Source of the DNA: an uncultured Bacteroidota bacterium
GTDB taxonomy: Bacteria; Bacteroidota; Bacteroidia; Chitinophagales; Chitinophagaceae
DNA: 64,000 bases
NCBI GenBank assembly: GCA_902826165.1
Contig: CADEDV010000018.1
Location: 1-64,000 of the forward strand
Direction of reading: 5' to 3'
The translations under genes were made by a program, and so were the position numbers. Shown one piece after another: positions 18,060-26,505 of this stretch (within the stretch, counting starts at the first letter, position 1; each line of letters begins with the position of its first letter). The notes under the pieces were generated by a model. The model was not told the origin of the DNA. It worked only from the letters and a program-made list of their open reading frames with translations, and did not search any database.

Positions 18060-19865
18060 ATGAGCCGTAGTACTAAAGCCAGCCTGCTTATCGCTATTTT
18101 ATTTTTTTCTTCCTGTATATCACTTTACGCACAAGAAGCGGCTGCGGTCGATTCCCTGAAAAAGGCGTATGAAAAAGCAACTGCTCCAGAGGAGAAAGTA
18201 ACTCTGATGGACGAACTCAGCCGGGTGATGATGAATGTGAATCCAAAAGAAGCCGATGAATTTGGTAATAAGCTCATCGCAATTGCTGAAGAATCCAGGG
18301 ACAGGAAACTGATGTTCAAAGCCTACCTGTCCAATGGAACCCGCTGTTCTTATTTAGCCAATCAAAAAATTTACTCTCAAAAAGCGATAGAATTTTACAA
18401 TAAAGCACTTGACCTGGCCCGCCAGAACCGGATGGAAGAAGAAGTGGGTGCAGCACAAATGCATTTGTCGGCCCTTTACCGGTTGATACCGGACAATGAA
18501 AAGGCCTTATCCTATGCCACACAGGCCTTTTCCCTGGTAACTACTTTACGAAATGACAGCCTGAAAGCAGAAGCACACAATACATACGGGCAAGCCTACC
18601 TGGCTAAAAATGAGAATATACTTGCCCTGCGTAATTTCCTGAGTGCACTGCGGATAGCAGAAGATATAAAGAATGCCCCGCTCATCCGTAACTGCTATCT
18701 CTACCTCTCTTCTTTTTATGCTGATATTGAAGATTATGACAAAGCCATTGATTATATGACAATGGCCTATAAGAAACTGGATGAAGTGAAAGAGAAAAAC
18801 GCCCCATATCAAAAAGTGATATATACAAATAACCTGGGAAATCTCTTTGCATATAAAAAGAATTACGATATAGCCATCAATTATTTTGAAAGATCGATCA
18901 GGATGGCCGATTCATTAAAATTCGCTACGTTAAAAATACCCGGGTATGTAAGCCTGTTAAATCAATACCTGCGGATTGATGAGCCGCAAAAGGCGTTTGA
19001 TTATTTAAATTCTCCTTCGGGAGATAACCTGAAAAAGTACCTGGGCAATTTTGGAATGGCTGCTGTGATCGACCAGGCCTATGGAGTTATTTATACCGAG
19101 CTGGGAAATTTTGATTCGGCCCGCACCTACCTGGAGAAAGCGAAGCCCATGTTTGAAAACAGCACTAACGAGAATAATAAAGTGGGATTCTATGGCCAGC
19201 TGGCCGGTTTCTACCGTAAATCAGGGGATAAAAAAAATGCAATTATTTATTATCTGAAAGTAAAAGAGATCAGTGAAAAAAACGGGCTATTGGAGAATGT
19301 TAAAAAAGCATCACAATACCTGGATACATTATACCGGCAAACCGGTGATATTACAGCAGCGGGTATTTACAATGCCTTTTATTACCAGTACAAGGATAGT
19401 ATAGAAACACTCAAACGGGAAAAAGAACTGACACAGGTGGAGGCGGCAGATGAACAACAACGGCAGGTCCGTAATGCAGCTGAGCTTGCAGAAAAGAAGC
19501 GGCAGCGAAATAATATTCAATACCTGGCCATAACAATTGGTATTGTGGCTTTATTCATAGGGCTGGTGATCCTGGGAATGTTTAAAGTATCAGCCACCAG
19601 CATTAAAATGATCGGTTTTTTTGCCTTCCTGATGTTCTTTGAGTTCATTTTCCTGATCTTCAAAAAGAATATTTATTCCATCACCAACGGAGAGCCCTGG
19701 AAAGATCTGCTGTTCATGATCGGGCTCGCTGCATTATTACTGCCACTCCATCACTGGCTGGAACATAAAGTGATACACTATCTCACCTCTCATAACAGGC
19801 TTACATCGGCTGGTCACCATATAAAAAGAAGACTTTTCAGGCGGACAAAAGAGGGAGAAGAGTAA
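18060..19865 (+). CDS. TPR-coiled-coil membrane protein without output domain
   Basis: About 601 residues starting at ATG 18060 (MSRSTKASLLIAILFF), preferred over an upstream TTG because it gives a clean signal peptide ending SLYAQ. Residues about 30-430 form TPR repeats (EKALSYATQAFSLV, YDKAIDYMTMAYKKLDE, YDIAINYFERSIRMAD). A charged coiled coil follows (about 440-485), then three hydrophobic segments (about 490-512, 520-545, 552-572) and a basic tail. This is the input half of many Bacteroidota TPR histidine kinases, but the kinase is replaced by membrane helices. Function unknown; it probably senses or scaffolds at the envelope. Confidence 0.75.
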   Translation: MSRSTKASLLIAILFFSSCISLYAQEAAAVDSLKKAYEKATAPEEKVTLMDELSRVMMNVNPKEADEFGNKLIAIAEESRDRKLMFKAYLSNGTRCSYLANQKIYSQKAIEFYNKALDLARQNRMEEEVGAAQMHLSALYRLIPDNEKALSYATQAFSLVTTLRNDSLKAEAHNTYGQAYLAKNENILALRNFLSALRIAEDIKNAPLIRNCYLYLSSFYADIEDYDKAIDYMTMAYKKLDEVKEKNAPYQKVIYTNNLGNLFAYKKNYDIAINYFERSIRMADSLKFATLKIPGYVSLLNQYLRIDEPQKAFDYLNSPSGDNLKKYLGNFGMAAVIDQAYGVIYTELGNFDSARTYLEKAKPMFENSTNENNKVGFYGQLAGFYRKSGDKKNAIIYYLKVKEISEKNGLLENVKKASQYLDTLYRQTGDITAAGIYNAFYYQYKDSIETLKREKELTQVEAADEQQRQVRNAAELAEKKRQRNNIQYLAITIGIVALFIGLVILGMFKVSATSIKMIGFFAFLMFFEFIFLIFKKNIYSITNGEPWKDLLFMIGLAALLLPLHHWLEHKVIHYLTSHNRLTSAGHHIKRRLFRRTKEGEE

Positions 19866-19873
19866 GCAGGACT

Positions 19874-19881
19874 TACCTTTG
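19874..19881 (+). promoter_or_regulatory. -7 box candidate upstream of the DUF3109 gene
   Basis: TACCTTTG matches TAnnTTTG. It ends 17 bp before the TTG start at 19899, implying a leader of only about 10 nt. No -33 element is clear. Confidence 0.35.
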
Positions 19882-19898
19882 CCGGAAATTAATGTGAT

Positions 19899-20501
19899 TT
19901 GATAGTTATTGATAAAATATTGATCAGTGAAGATGTCATAGATAAAAAATTTGTTTGTGACCTGAGCAAATGTAAAGGCGGTTGCTGCGAGGATGGAGCA
20001 GCTGGTGCCCCGCTGAGTAAAGAGGAGTTGCAACTGGTAACAGACTTGTATGAAAAAGTGAAACCCTACCTCACCAAAGAGGCGATTGCAGAAATTGAGA
20101 AAAAGGGAAAATATGTGTATGATACGGAATTTGAATGGGTAACACCCACGTTAGACAGCGACCATGAGATTTGTGTCTATGGTATCCGGGGGGAGAATGG
20201 GATCATCAAATGTGCATTTGAGCAGGCCTATAATGAGGGAGTGATTCCCTGGAAAAAACCGATCAGTTGTCATCTCTATCCAATCATTGCCAAAAAAGGG
20301 AAACATGGCGATTATGAAAGGGTGAACTATGAACCAAGGGAAACCATGTGCAGCCCGGCCTGTGCATTGGGTGAAAAGTTGAAAGTACCGGTGTACCAGT
20401 TTCTCAAAGAACCGATCATCCGGATGTGGGGAGAAGATTTTTATAATGCCCTCGATACTATTGCTAAAGGAGAGTGGGAGGAAATCGATTTTAAAGAATA
20501 A
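19899..20501 (+). CDS. DUF3109 family cysteine-rich protein
   Basis: A 200-residue protein of the DUF3109 family, common in Bacteroidota. Cysteines at residues 20, 25, 29 and 30 (CDLSKCKGGCC) resemble the YkgJ-type zinc/iron chelating cluster, and further cysteines occur in CVYG, KCAFEQAY, SCHLYP and CSPACALG, so a metal or Fe-S centre is likely. The start is TTG at 19899. The LutB-like Fe-S gene follows 29 bp later, suggesting a shared redox task, but the biochemical role is not known. Confidence 0.85.
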   Translation: MIVIDKILISEDVIDKKFVCDLSKCKGGCCEDGAAGAPLSKEELQLVTDLYEKVKPYLTKEAIAEIEKKGKYVYDTEFEWVTPTLDSDHEICVYGIRGENGIIKCAFEQAYNEGVIPWKKPISCHLYPIIAKKGKHGDYERVNYEPRETMCSPACALGEKLKVPVYQFLKEPIIRMWGEDFYNALDTIAKGEWEEIDFKE

Positions 20502-20530
20502 GTCATCATAAATTATTTAACCCAGTTGTT

Positions 20531-21910
20531 GTGAAAGAAACAGCCGCCGATTTTATTGCAAAGAGCACTATCAAAACTGCCGATAAAGAACACCGGCGCA
20601 AGATCAATTTTAATATTGGCAAATACAATGCAGTGGTGCCGCAGGGGAAAGAGCAATTCGCCGATGTGCATTTAGCACGGGAAAGAGCTAAAAATATTAA
20701 GTGGCGGGCTATTGAAACATTAGACAAACAGCTCGAGGATTTTGAACTGGCCATCAGCAAACGGGGTGCTAAAGTAATATGGGCGGAAGATACACAACAG
20801 GCACTCGATGCTATTCAGAAAATATGCGAGGCAAAGAATTGCAAAACACTTGTGAAGAGCAAGAGCATGGTCACAGAAGAAATTCACCTGAATGATTTTT
20901 TGGAAAAGATCGGGGTAGAAAGTGTGGAGACCGATCTTGGCGAATATATTCAACAATTGGATGGTGAGCCGCCTTATCATATTGTTACACCGGCCATGCA
21001 TAAAAGCAAGGAAGATGTGGCAAAACTCTTTGCAGAAAAATTAGGAACAGATCCCAAAGCAACGCCACAACAATTAACACTGACTGCCAGGAAGATTCTA
21101 AGAGATAAATATGTGCAGGCAGAGATCGGTGTAACCGGGGCCAATTTTATCATTTCAGATATCGGTGGTATTGCCGTGACCGAGAATGAAGGAAATGCCA
21201 GGTTAAGTTGTGCGTTTCCTAAAACACATATTGTCATTGCTGGCATCGAGAAAGTTATTCCTTCCATGCAAGACCTGGCTTTGTTCTGGCCGTTACTCTC
21301 GACATTTGGAACAGGACAAAAAGTAACAGTTTATAATACCATCGTTACCGGCCCGAGGCAAGAAAGCGAAACAGATGGCCCGGAGGAAATGTATGTCATA
21401 CTGCTTGATAACGGACGTACAAATATTCTTGCCAATGAAAAGCAACGGGAAAGTTTATACTGCATCCGGTGCGGTGCCTGCCTGAATGCCTGCCCGGTGT
21501 ACAAAAATATTGGTGGTCATGCCTATGGCGCTACATACAGTGGCCCGATCGGCTCGGTGATCACTCCACACCTGAAAGGGATGGAAGAGTGGAAACACCT
21601 CAGTCATGCTTCCTCTCTTTGTGGTAATTGTACAGAAGTGTGTGCCGTGAAAATCAATCTCCATGAATTGCTATTAGAAAACCGCCATGAAGCAGCTCAA
21701 GAGGGATATGCGCCATTTGCTGAAAAAATGATCTGGAAAGGCTGGAAGATGGCGATGCTGAGAAGAAGCTGGATGAATATGGCCAATGGGAATATGAAAA
21801 CAAAACTGATCAATAAAGTAGCCAGCTCCTGGACATCCCACCGGGGTAAACTGGATTTCCCGCAAAAATCCTTCAATCAGCAATGGAAAGAAAAATTCGG
21901 CAACAAATGA
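20531..21910 (+). CDS. lutB: LutB-like iron-sulfur lactate utilization protein
   Basis: A LUD-domain protein with ferredoxin-type Fe-S motifs, 459 residues, as in the LutABC L-lactate oxidase. The N-terminal LUD domain spans about 70-300 (KSKSMVTEEIHLNDFLEKIGVESVETDLGEYIQQL; GVTGANFIISDIGGIAVTENEGN). Two cluster motifs follow: CIRCGACLNACPVY (about 310-323) and CGNCTEVCAVKI (about 363-374). The second ends in CAV rather than CP. The start is GTG at 20531. No lutA lies beside it; the LutC-like gene is 29.5 kb away at 51431. Role in lactate oxidation is inferred from family only. Confidence 0.88.
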   Translation: MKETAADFIAKSTIKTADKEHRRKINFNIGKYNAVVPQGKEQFADVHLARERAKNIKWRAIETLDKQLEDFELAISKRGAKVIWAEDTQQALDAIQKICEAKNCKTLVKSKSMVTEEIHLNDFLEKIGVESVETDLGEYIQQLDGEPPYHIVTPAMHKSKEDVAKLFAEKLGTDPKATPQQLTLTARKILRDKYVQAEIGVTGANFIISDIGGIAVTENEGNARLSCAFPKTHIVIAGIEKVIPSMQDLALFWPLLSTFGTGQKVTVYNTIVTGPRQESETDGPEEMYVILLDNGRTNILANEKQRESLYCIRCGACLNACPVYKNIGGHAYGATYSGPIGSVITPHLKGMEEWKHLSHASSLCGNCTEVCAVKINLHELLLENRHEAAQEGYAPFAEKMIWKGWKMAMLRRSWMNMANGNMKTKLINKVASSWTSHRGKLDFPQKSFNQQWKEKFGNK

Positions 21911-21927
21911 TCTAGTTGCAACCGATC

Positions 21928-22626
21928 ATGAATAACCAGGTTAGCTATTATAATCGCTTCGGTAAACAGTTTGAACAAAACATACTGGATTGCCCCGAAC
22001 CTGCGGTATGGACAACTGATTATGCAGAAAAAGGCCGGGTATACCAGGAAATGAAAACCCGTGTTGCGCAGCAACAAACATTAATTACAGAGAGGTTTAT
22101 AAAAGAAGAACCTGTTCTGGATATTGGTTGTGGATTTGGCCGCCAGGCTTTTTTGTTAGCACAACAGGGCTTCAGCGTTACAGGAACAGATACCAGTGAT
22201 GTATTTATTGACATAGCGACGAAATTGTTTGATAAATACGGATATAAGGGAAAGTTTTATTGTATTGATCTGCAGAAAGGGGAAATGCCAGGCGGTTCAT
22301 TTAAACAAATTTTATTACTGGATGTGCTTGAACATATCAAGCCTTTTCAACGGAGAAAATTCATCAAACAAATTTTCCAACTGGCAGCACCGGGAGCACA
22401 ACTCATCATCTCTTTACCGCATGTAAAGAAACGACTCAGTTCGCAGGTAAATAACAGGATCAGGAAAGGGATAACGCAACATTTTTCTTATTTTACAAGC
22501 AAGGAAGAGCATCCTTACCCAATCCCGGACAAGAGCGATATCCTGAAGTATATACAGGGCTTATTTCGTATTGAAAGTGAATTGGTCTCTCCGGAAACAG
22601 ATTATTTTGTTTTAAGAAAAGTATAG
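21928..22626 (+). CDS. Class I SAM-dependent methyltransferase
   Basis: A 232-residue methyltransferase starting at ATG 21928 (MNNQVSYYNRFGKQFEQN). The SAM-binding motif I is VLDIGCGFGRQAFLLAQQG (about 59-77), motif II includes TGTDTSD (about 80-86), and ILLLDVLEHIKPFQRRKFI (about 125-143) is motif IV/post-IV. The substrate is unknown. The polysaccharide deacetylase gene starts 2 bp after its stop, so the two are translated together; a cell-envelope glycan or a lipid-linked substrate is possible but not shown. Confidence 0.85.
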   Translation: MNNQVSYYNRFGKQFEQNILDCPEPAVWTTDYAEKGRVYQEMKTRVAQQQTLITERFIKEEPVLDIGCGFGRQAFLLAQQGFSVTGTDTSDVFIDIATKLFDKYGYKGKFYCIDLQKGEMPGGSFKQILLLDVLEHIKPFQRRKFIKQIFQLAAPGAQLIISLPHVKKRLSSQVNNRIRKGITQHFSYFTSKEEHPYPIPDKSDILKYIQGLFRIESELVSPETDYFVLRKV

Positions 22627-22628
22627 AC

Positions 22629-23930
22629 TTGCTGGTTTACACCCCCCATATCAACAACAGGATCCGGTACGTCATGGACTTCGCCGGTACCCAAATCAGC
22701 GGGCAGCCGTTTGCTGTTACAGATGACATCAATGGCTTTATAAATTTTAGTGGTCCAAAGATCAATTACAGTAATGAACCGGGTGCAACAAGTGAATACT
22801 GGATAAAACCACACCCCTTGTTAACTGAGACAGGCACCCATACGCAGTCAATTACTGTTTTTGAAACAAATGGAACAAAAGCTTTTTTTAAAACAGAAGG
22901 TAGTTTTCTATTTGATGTATTCGCTGCCACATTTTACCTGTTAAGCCGGTACGAAGAATATTTGCCGCACCGGAAAGATTTATATAGCCGGTATGCTCAT
23001 GAAAATTCTTTGGCATTCAGGGAAAAATTCCTGGCTGTTCCACTGGTGAACCAATGGCTACTTTTGTTTAGGGATTCGTTGCAAAGTAAGTTTCCTTCTT
23101 TACCTATAAGGGAACGAAAATTTTCATTCCTGCCTACGTATGATATTGATGAGGCCTTTTCTTATAAGTATAAAGGATGGTTCAGGACAGCAGGTGCTAT
23201 AGTAAAAGCGATACTTAATGGAAGTTTGGATAAAGTTACTGAACGAAGAAAGGTATTGAATGGAGGGTTGCAGGATCCTTATGATTCCTACGAATGGATG
23301 GACGCTTTGCATGAACAGCATCAATTGCATCCCCGGTATTTTTTCCTGGTGGCTCAGCAAACCGGCAAATATGACAGAAACATTCTACCATGTAAAGCTG
23401 CGTTTAAGTCAATTGTAAGGCAGCATGCCGGTAAATATGATATTGGTATTCATCCTTCCTGGCAGAGTGGTGATAAGCCGGAATTGATCAAAGAGGAAAT
23501 GGGTGTATTGGAAAATTTGACCAGTACGAAGATCATTTCATCCCGGCAACATTTTATAAGGCTGACATTACCCCAAACATTTCGTTACCTGCTTGAAGCA
23601 GGTATCAAAGAAGATTTTTCGATGGGCTATGGCAGCATCAATGGATTCAGGGCATCAGTTGCTTCGCCTTTTTACTGGTACGACCTTGAGAGAGAAGAGA
23701 AAACGGAGTTGCTGCTCTATCCCTTCTGTTATATGGATGCCAATTCATTTTTTGAACAAAAATATTCTGTACAGCAGGCACTGGATGAAATGCGCCAGTA
23801 TTATAAAGCTGTGAAAGACGTAGATGGATTACTGATCACTCTCTGGCATAATACTTTTTTAGGGACTGATAGTTTATTCAAAGGCTGGAGAGAAACCTAC
23901 GAACAATTTATCAGGGAAGCGGCTATTTAA
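22629..23930 (+). CDS. Polysaccharide deacetylase family protein (DUF7033-like N-terminus)
   Basis: A 433-residue protein whose N-terminal third matches the region that precedes polysaccharide deacetylase domains in Bacteroidota. The NodB-type motif appears as FLPTYDIDEAFSYK (about 158-171; the metal/catalytic Asp pair) and YDIGIHPSWQSGD (about 273-285; metal His). GSINGFRASVASPFYWYDLE (about 336-355) is the third motif. It would remove acyl groups from a glycan. The start is TTG at 22629. It is coupled to the methyltransferase upstream and converges with the EamA gene with only 2 bp between. Confidence 0.82.
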   Translation: MLVYTPHINNRIRYVMDFAGTQISGQPFAVTDDINGFINFSGPKINYSNEPGATSEYWIKPHPLLTETGTHTQSITVFETNGTKAFFKTEGSFLFDVFAATFYLLSRYEEYLPHRKDLYSRYAHENSLAFREKFLAVPLVNQWLLLFRDSLQSKFPSLPIRERKFSFLPTYDIDEAFSYKYKGWFRTAGAIVKAILNGSLDKVTERRKVLNGGLQDPYDSYEWMDALHEQHQLHPRYFFLVAQQTGKYDRNILPCKAAFKSIVRQHAGKYDIGIHPSWQSGDKPELIKEEMGVLENLTSTKIISSRQHFIRLTLPQTFRYLLEAGIKEDFSMGYGSINGFRASVASPFYWYDLEREEKTELLLYPFCYMDANSFFEQKYSVQQALDEMRQYYKAVKDVDGLLITLWHNTFLGTDSLFKGWRETYEQFIREAAI

Positions 23931-23932
23931 AT

Positions 23933-24949
23933 TTAAATTCCTTCAGCTTCCGGTTGCTCCGGAGCAGGAATCGCTTTGAAAGCTTTGTTCACAAGATAAA
24001 CTCCCAGTAAGGTTACTAATCCACCGACAACAATAAAGATCGTCAGGTTTTCCCCGAACAATAAGGCGCCTAGCAAAACAGCCACCATTGGGTTGATATA
24101 CGCATAGACGGATGTTTGTTCAGTGGGCAGATGTTGTAAGGCATACAAATAAGCAATGAAAGCTACTAATGACCCAAAGACCACGAGATAGGCGATAGCT
24201 GCCCATGATTGCCATGGGATAGCCGTTAATGTCACTGCCCTGCCTGTTGCCGATGAAAAGGAATACAATACAACCGCACTGATGATCATTTGCAAACCAA
24301 GACTGAAATAGGGATTAAAATTCAGGGCTTGTTTTTTTGTATATAAAGTGGCGAATGCCCAGGTCCAGGTGGCGATGACCGATAATATAATTCCCCAACG
24401 AAATGCAGGATCTGCAAAATCATTCAGGTGATTACTGAAAATGATACAGACACCACCAAAGCCCAGCAGTAATCCCAGGATTGCTTTAACAGGAATTTTT
24501 TCTTTAGAAATAAATAAACCGATGACCACTATCCACAAAGGGAAGATGGCCCCGATGATAGCACCTAACCCGGCAGAGATCTTATATTGTAATGCGAGGG
24601 TGCTGAGCCCGTTACTGATCATAAAATTTAAAAAACTTAAAACCAGTATAGGTATCCATTCTTTTCCTTTTGGAAGTGAAGCACCTTTAAAAAGAAAAAA
24701 CAACACATAACATAAGCCTCCCAGAAACTGGCGAATAGCCGCCATTTGCAAAGCGTCGGGGATATATTTTACCCCTTCTTTGGAAGCGATCCAGGTGGTA
24801 CCCCAAAAAAAACAAACCAATGCCAGTGCAAAAATGGCTTTACTCCGGGTGCCTTTTTTCCGGATGGTCAAAGGGTTAAAGACCGATAATTTCTTTAAAG
24901 AATCAGCAGAGGATTGAACAATGGTTTTATGAAAATCAAATATGTTCAT
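23933..24949 (-). CDS. DMT superfamily transporter (EamA)
   Basis: A 338-residue inner membrane protein with ten hydrophobic segments in two EamA repeats (about 38-165 and 180-320). Typical family stretches are FFWGTTWIASKEGVKYIPDALQMAAIR and NPMVAVLLGALLFGENLT. Substrate unknown; members export metabolites or amino acids. Its ATG overlaps the purH stop by one base (TAATG), so translation is coupled to purH. Confidence 0.87.
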   Translation of the reverse strand: MNIFDFHKTIVQSSADSLKKLSVFNPLTIRKKGTRSKAIFALALVCFFWGTTWIASKEGVKYIPDALQMAAIRQFLGGLCYVLFFLFKGASLPKGKEWIPILVLSFLNFMISNGLSTLALQYKISAGLGAIIGAIFPLWIVVIGLFISKEKIPVKAILGLLLGFGGVCIIFSNHLNDFADPAFRWGIILSVIATWTWAFATLYTKKQALNFNPYFSLGLQMIISAVVLYSFSSATGRAVTLTAIPWQSWAAIAYLVVFGSLVAFIAYLYALQHLPTEQTSVYAYINPMVAVLLGALLFGENLTIFIVVGGLVTLLGVYLVNKAFKAIPAPEQPEAEGI

Positions 24950-26454
24950 TAATGTTTAAAATGACGCATACCTGTTATGATCATAGCCAGGTTATGATCT
25001 TTACAATATTCGATGGAATCATTATCTCTTATAGAACCACCGGGCTGGATAAAACAGGTAATGCCTGCCTCATGTCCCAATTTTACACAATCATCAAAGG
25101 GGAAGAAAGCATCACTGGCCATTACAGCCCCATGCAGATCAAATTTGAATTGTTTAGCCTTATCAATGGCCTGGGTAAGTGAATCAATACGGCTTGTTTG
25201 TCCGCAACCTTTTCCAACTAATTGTTTATTTTTTACCAGGACAATCGCATTTGACTTTAAATGCTTGCAGACCAGGTTGGCAAAGACCAGGTCTTGTTTC
25301 TCGGCTTCTGTGACAGTTCTTTTAACCGTGCCGGTCCATTCGCTGAAATTGCCTTCATCAATGCCTTGTGCTAAAATTCCGTTCAATAAACACTTATACT
25401 GGACTTTTCCGGTTGGTTGTGCTTTTAACTGTAACAGTATCCTGTTTTTCTTTGATTTTAATACTACCAGTGCTTCATCATCATAGGCAGGCGCAATCAA
25501 TACTTCAAAGAATATTTCATTGATCGCATCGGCTGTGGCTTTATCAATGGTGCCATTAGAAATTAATACACCACCAAACGCACTGGTTGGATCACCGGCC
25601 AGTGCGGCATCCCAGCTTTCTTTTACAGTAGCTCTTTGTGCTATCCCGCAAACATTGGTGTGCTTGATAATGGCAAAAGTAGTATCGCTGAATTCTTTGA
25701 TCAGCTGCAGAGCAGCGTCAACATCCACCAGGTTATTATAGGAAAGTTCTTTTCCATTCAGCTGGTTGAACAGTTCATCAAGATTGCCATAGAATACACC
25801 TGACTGATGCGGGTTCTCACCATACCGCATTGTTTTTTGTGGTTTATTGAAAGGAGTTTCTATTGTTGTCTGGTGAAAATAGTTAGAGATAGCAGTATCA
25901 TATGCAGTGCATACATCAAACGCTTTGATAGCAAATGTTCTTCTTTGCTCAAGTGAAGTTTCCCCCTGTTGAGAAGCCAGTAGTTCGGCAAACCCTTCAT
26001 AATCTGCTTTCCGGGCTATTACAACAACATCTTTAAAATTCTTGGCTGCACCACGGATCATAGAAGGTCCGCCGATATCTATTTTTTCAATGATCGCTTT
26101 TTCATCCGTAGTAGAAGCCACTGTTTCTTCAAACGGGTAGAGGTCAACGATTACCAGGTCGATCTCGGGGATATTATACTGTTTCATTTCCTGCACATGT
26201 GTCTGGTCATCTCTCTTTCCAAGAATGCCACCAAAAACGGAGGGATGCAATGTTTTTACCCTGCCTCCCAGTATTGAAGGGTAGCTGGTCAGGCTTTCAA
26301 CCGGTATTACTTTTGTACCAAGATTTTCTATAAAAGTTTGTGTGCCGCCAGTGGAATAGATCGTGACACCGAGTTCAGACAGTTGTTTGATAATGTTTTC
26401 CAGTCCGTCTTTGTAAAAAACAGAAATAAGTGCCGATTGAATCTTTTTATTCAT
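24949..26454 (-). CDS. purH: Bifunctional AICAR formyltransferase / IMP cyclohydrolase
   Basis: Catalyses the last two steps of de novo purine synthesis. The N-terminal cyclohydrolase (MGS-like) domain covers about residues 1-190 (MNKKIQSALISVFYKDGLE, IYSTGGTQTFIENLG, GGRVKTLHPSVFGGIL). The AICAR transformylase domain follows, with MRYGENPHQSGVFY (about 208), the catalytic KHTNVCGIA (Lys-His, about 264), and the end SIRDNDSIEYCKDHNLAMIITGMRHFKH. 501 residues is standard. An EamA transporter gene overlaps its stop. Confidence 0.96.
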   Translation of the reverse strand: MNKKIQSALISVFYKDGLENIIKQLSELGVTIYSTGGTQTFIENLGTKVIPVESLTSYPSILGGRVKTLHPSVFGGILGKRDDQTHVQEMKQYNIPEIDLVIVDLYPFEETVASTTDEKAIIEKIDIGGPSMIRGAAKNFKDVVVIARKADYEGFAELLASQQGETSLEQRRTFAIKAFDVCTAYDTAISNYFHQTTIETPFNKPQKTMRYGENPHQSGVFYGNLDELFNQLNGKELSYNNLVDVDAALQLIKEFSDTTFAIIKHTNVCGIAQRATVKESWDAALAGDPTSAFGGVLISNGTIDKATADAINEIFFEVLIAPAYDDEALVVLKSKKNRILLQLKAQPTGKVQYKCLLNGILAQGIDEGNFSEWTGTVKRTVTEAEKQDLVFANLVCKHLKSNAIVLVKNKQLVGKGCGQTSRIDSLTQAIDKAKQFKFDLHGAVMASDAFFPFDDCVKLGHEAGITCFIQPGGSIRDNDSIEYCKDHNLAMIITGMRHFKH

Positions 26455-26505
26455 AAAAATTTGAGTTGAAAGGCAGGCGTATCGCCAGGGAGCCGCAAAG
26501 GTAAG

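Noticed and set aside
20531-21910. LutABC operon at this locus
   Set aside because: No LutA-like or LutC-like gene is adjacent; the LutC-like gene is 29 kb away and behind ftsH.
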